Assembly (NCBI GenBank): GCA_964429995.1
Contig: CAYSDY010000002.1
Coordinates: 62,001 to 126,000, forward strand
Direction of reading: 5' to 3'
Origin: UBA583 sp964429995
Lineage (GTDB): Archaea; Nanobdellota; Nanobdellia; Woesearchaeales; UBA583
DNA: 64,000 bases
Numbering within the stretch: position 1 is the first letter of the stretch; each line of letters starts with the position of its first letter. The notes beneath the pieces are model-generated. The model saw only the letters and a list, made by a program, of their open reading frames with translations, was not told the DNA's origin and did not search any database. A program made the translations under genes and the position numbers. Shown piece by piece: positions 53,909-61,391 of this stretch.

Positions 53909-54008
53909 AACCTATATTGAAAGAGCAGAAAATGAAATAGAACTTGCAGAGATTATATTAGAGATTTCAACAAATTCTAATAAAAAAGAAGAATTTAATT
54001 TATTATAG
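53892..54008 (+). pseudogene. Truncated HEPN-domain toxin
   Basis: A 38-codon frame (MDLEYKTYIERAENEIELAE...) overlapping the MNT gene by 17 bases in the usual antitoxin-toxin order. It has the first helix of a HEPN domain (YIERAENEIELAEIILEI) but ends at a TAG before the catalytic RX4-6H motif. Remnant of the toxin of this module. Confidence 0.65.
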
Positions 54009-54072
54009 TAAAAAGAATATTGCAAATTTACCAATTATTGTGCATTTAAGTAATTTCTTTTGCTATTAACTA

Positions 54073-54636
54073 TCAATCAGCATAAATAGTTTCTTCATCA
54101 TATTTATTATATATATGATTCATATTGTTTAAACTTTTTAACTGAATTTTTTCATTATTTATTTCAACAATACTTATTGATGTTGGATCTAATACAATAT
54201 TTTTTGTTTTTTCAGGTTCGATCTCTAATGTTTTTGAAATGAAAAACTTCATAATATTCCCATGAGAAACAACAAATACTTTTTTAAGATTCATAGATAT
54301 TAATTTATTCCAAAAAATATTAGCTCTTTCTAAATCTTCTTCAATTCTATTCGATCTTGTACCTTCTTTAGGAGCACCTCCGACAATTAATCTATGTATC
54401 TCTTGAAGTTCATTTGTTATTTTAAGCTCTGGTTTATTGATATTTTGTAATTGAATTTCTTTTGCTGTTAGTTGAGCTCTTTCTAAATCAGATGATATAA
54501 TTAAATCAATTTTTTCATTTTTTAAACTTTCTGCTAATAGATTTATTTGTTTTTTACCATTCTCAGTAAGAATTGGAGGTTTATTTGGGTCTAAATTGGC
54601 TTCTGTTTCTGCATGTCTAATTAAATATATTTCCAT
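54073..54636 (-). CDS. Histidine phosphatase (phosphoglycerate mutase-like)
   Basis: A 187-residue enzyme with the catalytic motif LIRHAETEAN (Arg7-His8) and the second His in VVSHGNIMKFF near residue 128, plus SSDLERAQLTAKE typical of the family. It hydrolyses phosphomonoesters or moves phosphate. It is the last gene of the minus-strand operon that starts at 59019, one base after the 54638 gene. In an operon with a phosphotransferase it may remove phosphate from a phosphorylated intermediate. Confidence 0.85.
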   Translation of the reverse strand: MEIYLIRHAETEANLDPNKPPILTENGKKQINLLAESLKNEKIDLIISSDLERAQLTAKEIQLQNINKPELKITNELQEIHRLIVGGAPKEGTRSNRIEEDLERANIFWNKLISMNLKKVFVVSHGNIMKFFISKTLEIEPEKTKNIVLDPTSISIVEINNEKIQLKSLNNMNHIYNKYDEETIYAD

Positions 54637-54637
54637 T

Positions 54638-55210
54638 TTACTTAGTTAAAATATCATAAATATTCTTCTCTAGTTCTTCTTTAACATTATCAAAAGAATG
54701 ATTAGTATTCATATAATTAATATTTATTTCTAAGTTTTTAGCTATTTCTTTTGAATAATTTTGAAATTTTTCTTTATCATTTGTTCCTTGATAAATAACT
54801 ATATCTTTGTTTTTCAAATGATTGATGTCAAACACTACATCTTCTAACTTCAACAAACCTAAATCTGTATTCATTATGTTAGATATAGTTGAATTTCCAA
54901 TAATTATAGGAGATGCCAAAAATATATATTTATCAAAATTAATATTGGTTAATAAAGAAATAACTCCACCAAAGCTTTTACATATTGTAAAAATATGTTT
55001 ATAGTTTTTTTCTTCTTTTTTTAATTCTAAATTAATTAATGAAACAAGCTTATCAAATGTTGTATTTTCAAAATCACAAATAACCTCTATAACATCAAAC
55101 TTATCTTCAAATGTTTCTATTTCAAATAATGAATCAAACTTTTTTTTAGATGCACCTGAAAAAAACACTATTAAAGATTCATTTCTATTATCAATTATTT
55201 TATTTATCAT
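54638..55210 (-). CDS. Alpha/beta-hydrolase-like protein
   Basis: I chose the ATG at 55210 (MINKIIDNRNESLIV, 190 residues), which overlaps the end of the radical SAM gene by 11 bases, rather than 55288, which would overlap it by 89. Features of the fold: IVFFSGASKK strand-turn, the nucleophile-elbow-like ICKSFGGVISLL (Ser in CKSFGG), IFLASPI, and IVIYQGTNDKEKF with NTNHSFDNV near the end, where the family has Asp and His. So a Ser-His catalytic system is plausible; the elbow has Cys at the first Gly position. Esterase or peptidase role is an inference. Sits between the radical SAM and histidine phosphatase genes of the operon. Confidence 0.65.
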   Translation of the reverse strand: MINKIIDNRNESLIVFFSGASKKKFDSLFEIETFEDKFDVIEVICDFENTTFDKLVSLINLELKKEEKNYKHIFTICKSFGGVISLLTNINFDKYIFLASPIIIGNSTISNIMNTDLGLLKLEDVVFDINHLKNKDIVIYQGTNDKEKFQNYSKEIAKNLEININYMNTNHSFDNVKEELEKNIYDILTK

Positions 55211-56240
55211 TTTTATTATACATACATAATAAGTTTCCTTTATATAATTCTCCAGTTTCCCAATATGAATAAGCTCTACAACCTCCACATAATTGAATTA
55301 ATTCACAATCTTTACAATTACCTTCAAATTTCCTATTCCTCATGATATTATAATCTTTAGAATTGTTCCAAATATCAATTATAGAAGTAGTATTAGTATC
55401 ACCAATTATAATATCATTTAACATAGGACAGAATGCTACATTACCATCATTATTAAAATACATATAACTAATTCCAACACTACAACCTGCATACAAATTA
55501 AAAGTACCATAATTGTCTTTAATATTTTGTAATAATGATTTATTTGCAGCTAATGCCAATGGATCTCCAGAGAAATAATGAATATTATATTTTTCAGAAT
55601 ATTTTGGAAGTTGTTCTAATATTTTAAAATATTCTTTTTTATCTACGAATAATTCTTTTTCATTAAGATTGGCATATCCCATATAAATACATCCTCTCAA
55701 TCCAACTTCATCTGCACCTAAATCTTTTGCAAATTTAAAGAAATCTTCAATGTCATCTTTATTAATATTCATTATTGTAAGTCTTAAAACAAATGGAATA
55801 TTTAACAACACACAGTTTTGAGATGCTTCTACTACCTTATCATATGATAATTTATTTTGTCTAATATAATTATGAGTTTCTTTTTTATAGCTATCTAAAG
55901 AGAATTGTATTCTATCCAAACCTATTTCTTTTAATTTTTTTAATTTTTCTAAATTACAAAAATATGCATTTGAAACCAATATTATTTTCATTTTAGTATT
56001 TTTCTTAATAAATTCAATAATTTCATATAAATAAGGATATAGTAATGGCTCTCCACCCCCTAATTCTATCCATTCAACTTCATCTCCCCAGTTTGTATTT
56101 ATTTGGGTTAAGATATCTATTACTTTTTCTTTTGAGATATGATTATTCTCATCAACTCTTCCTCTACAATGTAAACATCTAAAATTACATTTTCCTGTTA
56201 AATCAATATGTATTATTTTCGGTTTAAATTTTAAGTTCAT
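55200..56240 (-). CDS. Radical SAM/SPASM enzyme of candidate peptide-modification operon
   Basis: The start at 56240 (MNLKFKPKIIHIDLTG, 346 residues) overlaps the preceding stop as ATGA; an upstream frame to 56303 is not needed. The Fe-S motif CNFRCLHC has C18, C22 and C25, with ELGGGEPLLYP and RIQFSLDS. The C-terminal SPASM domain carries the auxiliary-cluster cysteines (AGCSVG, AFCPML, NCKDCELIQLCGGC and a final LLC). Such enzymes modify peptides (e.g. PqqE, AlbA, anSME) or, in other clades, make cofactors such as heme. Its partners here suggest a peptide substrate. Confidence 0.88.
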   Translation of the reverse strand: MNLKFKPKIIHIDLTGKCNFRCLHCRGRVDENNHISKEKVIDILTQINTNWGDEVEWIELGGGEPLLYPYLYEIIEFIKKNTKMKIILVSNAYFCNLEKLKKLKEIGLDRIQFSLDSYKKETHNYIRQNKLSYDKVVEASQNCVLLNIPFVLRLTIMNINKDDIEDFFKFAKDLGADEVGLRGCIYMGYANLNEKELFVDKKEYFKILEQLPKYSEKYNIHYFSGDPLALAANKSLLQNIKDNYGTFNLYAGCSVGISYMYFNNDGNVAFCPMLNDIIIGDTNTTSIIDIWNNSKDYNIMRNRKFEGNCKDCELIQLCGGCRAYSYWETGELYKGNLLCMYNKNDK

Positions 56241-56986
56241 TTTTTTAATGTTGTTATTGCCCTTGGTTGTAATATATATATATTTCCATGATATATTGTC
56301 CATTCAATATCCTGTGGATATTTAAATATAGACACTATTTGTTTACCAATTTCAGCTAATTCATAAATTTGATTTTTAGATAAAATATTTTTATTTCTAC
56401 CATACATATGTCTAATATTATCAGAGTTAATTAAATATGTATCTGCAATTGTATTACCTGAAACTAATGCGTCACATGTTCCTGCTTTTACTTCTAATAA
56501 CATCTCTTCTTTTTTTGACATTGGACTTTGTGTAAACAATGTTCCTGAAAAATTGCCTTTCAAAAACTCTTGTATGATTACAGCGAATGACAAATTATCA
56601 ATATTTATTGATAAAGCTAAAGCATAGTCTTGTAATCTTTCTGATTTAGAAGAATTCCAGCAAGAAATGATACTTGATGCAATATTTTCCACTTTAACAT
56701 TTAACAACGATTCAAATTGACCGGGGAAAGCATATTTATTTCCATCTTCTAGATTGGAAGATGACCTCACAGCATAATTTTTTTCATGATTTACAAATGA
56801 ATTAAATGTTTTATCTTGTTTTAATAATTTTTCTAATTCTTCTATATTTGGATTTTGCTGTCTAATAGTATCTGAGATTACAATTCCTTTTGGGACTAAA
56901 ATATTATGTTTTATTATTTGTGATAAATTAAATGCTTTATTTCCGTATAAATTTCTATCGTGAATCCTTGCCAAACCATCTATCAT
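56237..56986 (-). CDS. Stand-alone PEP-synthase/PPDK ATP-grasp domain
   Basis: A 249-residue protein equal to the N-terminal ATP-binding domain of phosphoenolpyruvate synthase, pyruvate phosphate dikinase and rifampin phosphotransferase (PPDK_N). Signatures: GNKAFNLSQIIKHNILVPKG, YAVRSSSNLEDG, FPGQFESLLNV, IIQEFLKGNFSGTLFTQSP, and QDIEWTIYHGNIYILQPRAI at the end. It takes the beta/gamma phosphates of ATP and would pass phosphate to a His on a partner. That His domain is on the next gene upstream (56983). It overlaps both neighbours by four bases as ATGA. Confidence 0.85.
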   Translation of the reverse strand: MIDGLARIHDRNLYGNKAFNLSQIIKHNILVPKGIVISDTIRQQNPNIEELEKLLKQDKTFNSFVNHEKNYAVRSSSNLEDGNKYAFPGQFESLLNVKVENIASSIISCWNSSKSERLQDYALALSINIDNLSFAVIIQEFLKGNFSGTLFTQSPMSKKEEMLLEVKAGTCDALVSGNTIADTYLINSDNIRHMYGRNKNILSKNQIYELAEIGKQIVSIFKYPQDIEWTIYHGNIYILQPRAITTLKK

Positions 56987-57990
56987 TTTCTTTTAATTTT
57001 TGCTTCTCCAATATTTTCATCAAAGTTAACTTTTATACTAATAATATCATCATCTTGTATTTTTTCAGTTCCTTTATTATTATACAATTCAGTTCCAACT
57101 ATACAAGGGATGTCTAATTCTCTAGAAACAACTGCTGCATGACAAGTTATTGAACCAGTATCAGTAATTATTCCGCCTGCTTTTGTCATTAAACTTGTTA
57201 ATTGAGGATCTGTTCTTGGTGCAACAAGTATATCACCTTTATTAAAATTCATATTTTTTAAATCATCTCTAATAGTTATAGGGTCAAACTTTGTTAGTAT
57301 TTTAGCAATTCCTTCTATTTCCCCTTCTGATGCAGGAATTCCATTTATTATTTGTTCCAAATTAGTTTGTTTAGAAAAAATTAAAGCAGCTTGCATATAA
57401 TCTAATTTAATTTTTTGATTAAATCTGTCTACTAAATTATTTTGATAACTATTAATTGGGTCAACTAATCTTATATAGCTATTCTTATGTCCTCTAATTA
57501 CAATATTATGAGTAGGATAGCTAGTTGGGTAATTAATTTCAACTAATATTGGTAATCCTTTCTCAACAAATGGATGCAAATCGTCATATTCAAAAGGCCC
57601 ATTTATTATATTAAAATTTTCACTATTTGATAATTCATCTATATATGGCAAAAATTCATTCATAAAATCATCAAATAAATCATGTGGGAAAAATATAGGA
57701 TTTGGTTTTCTTGGGCCCTCCATTAACATAGTTACACGATATCCATTATCAATAGCATATTTAGCAAGTTTGGGATAACTTCCATATTCTCCAAACCCTC
57801 CTTCCCAAAATCTAATGATTCTATGTATTTCCATTTCTTTTTCTTCTGTTAATGGATATTTCTCAGGTTCAAAATAATTAAACATCATTAATGCACTTGC
57901 AGCTATGCAAGTAGTTGGAGTAGTTTGTAAATAACTATTAACAGCTAATTTTATACTTTTTCTTTGTAAATAATTATATTTATCTTCCAT
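56983..57990 (-). CDS. C39-like peptidase fused to a PEP-utilising phosphohistidine domain
   Basis: A 335-residue fusion. The N-terminal part is a papain-like C39 peptidase: Cys28 in LQTTPTTCIAASALMMF, His161 in PTHNIVIRG and Asp177 in RLVDPIN; all catalytic positions are present. C39 enzymes often cut leaders after Gly-Gly. The C-terminal 110 residues are the mobile PEP-utiliser domain: KGDILVAPRTDPQLTSLMTK, GGIITDTGSITCHAAVVSRE with phosphocarrier His284, IPCIVGT. Fusing a peptidase to the swinging His domain is very unusual. It overlaps the 57980 gene by 11 bases and the 56237 gene by 4. Confidence 0.8.
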   Translation of the reverse strand: MEDKYNYLQRKSIKLAVNSYLQTTPTTCIAASALMMFNYFEPEKYPLTEEKEMEIHRIIRFWEGGFGEYGSYPKLAKYAIDNGYRVTMLMEGPRKPNPIFFPHDLFDDFMNEFLPYIDELSNSENFNIINGPFEYDDLHPFVEKGLPILVEINYPTSYPTHNIVIRGHKNSYIRLVDPINSYQNNLVDRFNQKIKLDYMQAALIFSKQTNLEQIINGIPASEGEIEGIAKILTKFDPITIRDDLKNMNFNKGDILVAPRTDPQLTSLMTKAGGIITDTGSITCHAAVVSRELDIPCIVGTELYNNKGTEKIQDDDIISIKVNFDENIGEAKIKRK

Positions 57991-58909
57991 CTTCCTTTGT
58001 TAAATCTAGTAGTAAATCTTGTTTTATATCTAAAGCATAATTTGCATTATTAACTAAATGATTATTACTTTTTGCTTTTAATTTTAAAAAAATTGATTCT
58101 CTAAATAATACATCTAAAACACCGAATTCAACTTTGTATCTTTTTTGAGGTTCTTCATATCCTCCCCAATGTGACATTCTATGTAATAATCTAATACTTT
58201 CTTCTAATTCGGGATGTTTATTAGCAATATTTTCAATTAATGTTTGATATCTTTCAACTTTTTTATTTTGGTTAGCTTGCACTCTTTCTAATAATGAGAA
58301 ATCATAGTCTAATTCAAAAGTATTTAATTCTAAATGAGCTAAGTCAATATTAGAATATGTAAATTCATTTGCAAATTCAGTAATATTTTTGTTTCCATTT
58401 CTTACTTGATAAACATAATTTACTAATTGAATTTCAAAACTACTAATTGGAGGGATAACTATTTTCTCAGCTGTATCTAATAATTCTTTTCGAATTTTTT
58501 CTATTCTTGGCTCTAATCCTTCAGAAACATAAACCCTTAATCTACAATCATTAAATATAAATTGTTTTAAGTAAGTCTCCCAATTGTCTTCACTACTTAG
58601 AATAACATCCCAATTTTGTGCTAATTGAAATAAAGAATTATCATGTTGATACCAACTAGAAATATATTTATTAAAAAAGTCTAAATCTGAACATTCATCT
58701 CTTTCTTTTCTAATTTGTTTCATAGAATTTGCAAATAAATTTCCAGAGTGTTCAGATTTTAGTATTAAATTTCTTAACTCAATTAAATCCATGCCTAAAT
58801 CTTTCAAACTAGAATTTACAACATTATTTATTATCTCACGATTATAGCTTTGTAACCAAAATAAATAATCCCTTTCAAATTGAAAGGGCACAGTTAATTT
58901 TTGAATCAT
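57980..58909 (-). CDS. Helical protein of the PEP-synthase-like operon (possible substrate-binding subunit)
   Basis: A 309-residue all-helical protein. Not recognised as a named family. Segment RMSHWGGYEEPQKRYKVEF near 250-268 resembles the middle helical region between the ATP-grasp and His domains of rifampin-phosphotransferase-like or PEP-synthase-like proteins. So with 56983 and 56237 it may complete a three-gene split enzyme and bind the phosphate-accepting substrate. No transmembrane helix or signal. Its ATG overlaps the stop of the 37-residue peptide gene (58906-58909), so translation is coupled; it overlaps the next gene by 11 bases. Confidence 0.6.
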   Translation of the reverse strand: MIQKLTVPFQFERDYLFWLQSYNREIINNVVNSSLKDLGMDLIELRNLILKSEHSGNLFANSMKQIRKERDECSDLDFFNKYISSWYQHDNSLFQLAQNWDVILSSEDNWETYLKQFIFNDCRLRVYVSEGLEPRIEKIRKELLDTAEKIVIPPISSFEIQLVNYVYQVRNGNKNITEFANEFTYSNIDLAHLELNTFELDYDFSLLERVQANQNKKVERYQTLIENIANKHPELEESIRLLHRMSHWGGYEEPQKRYKVEFGVLDVLFRESIFLKLKAKSNNHLVNNANYALDIKQDLLLDLTKEDGR

Positions 58910-59019
58910 TTTATTCTTCTTTTACTTCTTGTGATTTTTTGTGATTCTTTTATATCAGCTTTGATACCACCATAAGCAACGCATGCTAGTTGCCATAAAA
59001 CTTTTTCTGTATTTTCCAT
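58906..59019 (-). CDS. 37-residue peptide with Gly-Gly, candidate precursor peptide
   Basis: A small frame at the head of the operon, ATG at 59019, TGA overlapping the next ATG. Translation: MENTEKVLWQLACVAYGG for the first 18 residues, then 19 mostly basic/polar residues ending RSKRRIK. The LACVAYGG part looks like a short double-Gly leader site, and a C39-type peptidase is encoded two genes downstream. It has a TATA box (59064-59074, minus strand) about 45 bases upstream and a hairpin palindrome in between. No homologue was known to me. It could be the substrate of the radical SAM and phosphotransferase enzymes; a non-peptide substrate with this as a regulator is an alternative. Confidence 0.55.
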   Translation of the reverse strand: MENTEKVLWQLACVAYGGIKADIKESQKITRSKRRIK

Positions 59020-59027
59020 TTTGAAGT

Positions 59028-59048
59028 ATAACAAGATTTACTTGTTAT
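59028..59048 (-). promoter_or_regulatory. Palindrome over the predicted start of the peptide operon
   Basis: ATAACAAG / CTTGTTAT, 8-bp arms around 5 bases, lies between the TATA box and the start codon and covers the predicted transcription start near 59043. Probable operator or a 5' hairpin in the message. Confidence 0.5.
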
Positions 59049-59063
59049 GTATTTATGATTTTT

Positions 59064-59074
59064 ATTTTTATAAA
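59064..59074 (-). promoter_or_regulatory. TATA box of the peptide operon
   Basis: TTTATAAAAAT on the minus strand, about 45 bases upstream of the ATG at 59019. A separate imperfect dyad AATGTTA ... TAACATT (59073-59105) lies between this promoter and the divergent integrase promoter. Confidence 0.5.
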
Positions 59075-59180
59075 TGTTACGATATTACTCGAAGTTAATA
59101 ACATTAAAATTTATAAACTTTTGTTTATGTCACTACTAATTACTAAAACTTAAATAGTTTGAACTTTTAGAATATTATAG

Positions 59181-60308
59181 ATGCAGTTTATAGAATCATA
59201 CAAATTTAAGCATAAAGATTGGAATCAAACAAAAATTAGAGTTTTGATTCACATGGTAAGAAATTTTGAACCTGAAAATCATAGACTATTTGCTCAAATG
59301 CTTTCAATGTTAGAACCTGAAAGCTCAAAGAAAATATTTGAAGAAATAAAAAATATGGGAGAGTATTTCAAAAGAATTATTGATATTGCAAATGTCGAAG
59401 ATGAGAAGAATAATTTAGTTGAACAAATTTTAGCTTCAAAAAATGATTCAACAATTAATTCCACTGAAAGTTATGATGTATTGAGTATGTATAATAAATA
59501 TAAAGAATCATTTTCTGAGTGGATGTTTACAAATAGAACTAAAAGGTATGCTACAAGTACTGTAAATGAATGTTCTAAATTGTTTGCATGTGATGTTAAG
59601 AATATTTTAGATATTAGAAGAGAGATTGTAAATAATAAAAGCTTACCTCCTAGAACTAATAATGCTTTTAGAGCTTTTTTGAATTTTGTAGAAGAAAAGA
59701 CTCCAATTAGTCCGATTTTACTAAATGATTTAAGAGTATATATTAAAGGTGGTGTTGGAGAACATGTTGACAAGAGAGTTCCAACTAAGGAAGAAATTTT
59801 AAGATCAATTCAAACAATTAAAAGAGATTATTCCAATAACGATTTAATGCTTTATTATTTTTTATTTGAGTCAGGATGTAGATTTGAGGAACTTAAGAAA
59901 GTTATCTTAGAATTTGATTTTGATAAGTTTGTTGAAGGAGATGATTTTTCTTACTATAAATTGTTTTGGAGAAGAGGAAAGAAGAACTCATTTATATTAT
60001 TCTTTAGACCTGAAACTATAAAACATATTGTAGATAATTTAAAGATTTATCAAGATAATACTTATTTAGAAAGGTTTAAAGATTGGCTTCAAGATAATCA
60101 AGATATTGAAAGTTCAAAGTATGTAAGAAAATTTACATTTACAGAAATGATTCATACTAGTGAGATTGATATAACTATTGCAAATCTGTTTCAGGGAAGA
60201 ACAACAAAAGGAGACATTGGTGAGAAACATTACTTGGAATATGAAAGATTACTAGTTAAATGGTATCCAAAATTTTTACCATTTGCAAAAGAAATTGAAG
60301 GTGAGTAA
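59181..60308 (+). CDS. Archaeal tyrosine integrase (SSV/phage_integr_3 type)
   Basis: A 375-residue site-specific recombinase. The N-terminal 190 residues are helical (arm/core binding). Catalytic signatures: FESGCRFEELKK with Arg234; WRRGKKNSF (Lys region); YVRKFTFTEM with Arg316 (family RKxxxx); QGRTTKGDIGEKHYLEYERLL with Arg340, His350 and the Tyr351 nucleophile. The arrangement is that of archaeal SSV-type integrases, in which Q-G-R and HY replace the bacterial boxes. It indicates that this region is, or was, a mobile element. It has a TATA-like sequence about 28 bases before the ATG. No att site is seen next to it. Confidence 0.85.
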   Translation: MQFIESYKFKHKDWNQTKIRVLIHMVRNFEPENHRLFAQMLSMLEPESSKKIFEEIKNMGEYFKRIIDIANVEDEKNNLVEQILASKNDSTINSTESYDVLSMYNKYKESFSEWMFTNRTKRYATSTVNECSKLFACDVKNILDIRREIVNNKSLPPRTNNAFRAFLNFVEEKTPISPILLNDLRVYIKGGVGEHVDKRVPTKEEILRSIQTIKRDYSNNDLMLYYFLFESGCRFEELKKVILEFDFDKFVEGDDFSYYKLFWRRGKKNSFILFFRPETIKHIVDNLKIYQDNTYLERFKDWLQDNQDIESSKYVRKFTFTEMIHTSEIDITIANLFQGRTTKGDIGEKHYLEYERLLVKWYPKFLPFAKEIEGE

Positions 60309-60325
60309 AAGTCTTTAGAGACAAC

Positions 60326-60335
60326 TTTATAAATA
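60326..60335 (+). promoter_or_regulatory. TATA box of the RhuM gene
   Basis: TTTATAAATA about 36 bases before the ATG at 60366. Confidence 0.45.
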
Positions 60336-60365
60336 ATCTTGTTATGAATATGTTAGGATACAAAA

Positions 60366-61391
60366 ATGAAAGATTTAACAATCAAAGATGAAATTACTGA
60401 ATTTATTATATATAAAGCACCTAATGAAGAAATTAAGGTAGAAGTATTTTTACATAATGAAACAGTCTGGTTAACGCAAAAAAGAATGTCGGAACTTTTT
60501 GATGTTGGAATCCCTGCAATTTCTAAACATTTAGATAATATTTATTCTGAAGGAGAATTAGATAAAGATTCAACTATTTCCATTTTGGAAACAGTTCAAA
60601 AGGAAGGAAATAGAGAAGTTAAAAGAAAACTCGAGTATTATAATTTAGATGTAATTATTGCAGTTGGTTATAGAGTTAATTCATATAGAGCAACTCAATT
60701 TAGAATTTGGGCAACAAAAATACTCAAAGAATACATTATTAAAGGATTTGCAATGGATGATAAGAGATTAAAAAATCCTAATAATGTTTTTGGTAAGGAT
60801 TATTTTGATGAACAATTAGAAAGAATACGAGATATAAGAAGTAGTGAGAGAAGATTCTACCAAAAAATAACTGATATCTATTCTCAGTGTAGTGCTGATT
60901 ATGATTCTAAATCTAAAATTACTGAAGATTTTTTTGCAATAGTTCAAAATAAACTACATTATGCAATCTCTGGAAAAACAGCTGCAGAAATTATATATTC
61001 TAGAGCAAATAGTAAAGAACAAAATATGGGACTTACTTCTTGGAAAAATTCTCCTAAAGGAAAGATTAGAAAAACTGATATTAGTATTGCAAAGAATTAC
61101 CTTAACAATGAAGAATTGGATTCATTAAATAGAATTGTATCAATGTATTTAGATTATGCTGAAATGCAAGCTAAAAAGCAAAATATAATGTATATGAAAG
61201 ATTGGGTTAATAAATTAAATGCTTTTTTAAAATTTAATGAAAGGGAAATCTTACAAGATTTGGGCAAAGTTACTTCTGAGATTGCTAAAGAGTTTGCAGA
61301 AACAGAATTTGAAAAATATCGTATCATTCAGGATAGATTATTTAAGAGTGATTTTGATAAGTTAATTGAAAAAAGTAGAGATATAAAATAA
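60366..61391 (+). CDS. RhuM-family protein
   Basis: A 341-residue member of the virulence RhuM family (named for Salmonella RhuM). Signatures: ETVWLTQKRMSELFDVGIPA, ISKHLDNIYSEGEL, KLEYYNLDVIIAVGYRVNS, RATQFRIWATKILKEYIIKG and FFAIVQNKLHYAISGKTAAE. The first part is a DNA-binding-like wHTH; the second helical. Such genes often lie inside type I or III restriction-modification loci, in line with the methyltransferase at 62314. Its exact function is unknown. Likely transferred from bacteria. Confidence 0.88.
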   Translation: MKDLTIKDEITEFIIYKAPNEEIKVEVFLHNETVWLTQKRMSELFDVGIPAISKHLDNIYSEGELDKDSTISILETVQKEGNREVKRKLEYYNLDVIIAVGYRVNSYRATQFRIWATKILKEYIIKGFAMDDKRLKNPNNVFGKDYFDEQLERIRDIRSSERRFYQKITDIYSQCSADYDSKSKITEDFFAIVQNKLHYAISGKTAAEIIYSRANSKEQNMGLTSWKNSPKGKIRKTDISIAKNYLNNEELDSLNRIVSMYLDYAEMQAKKQNIMYMKDWVNKLNAFLKFNEREILQDLGKVTSEIAKEFAETEFEKYRIIQDRLFKSDFDKLIEKSRDIK

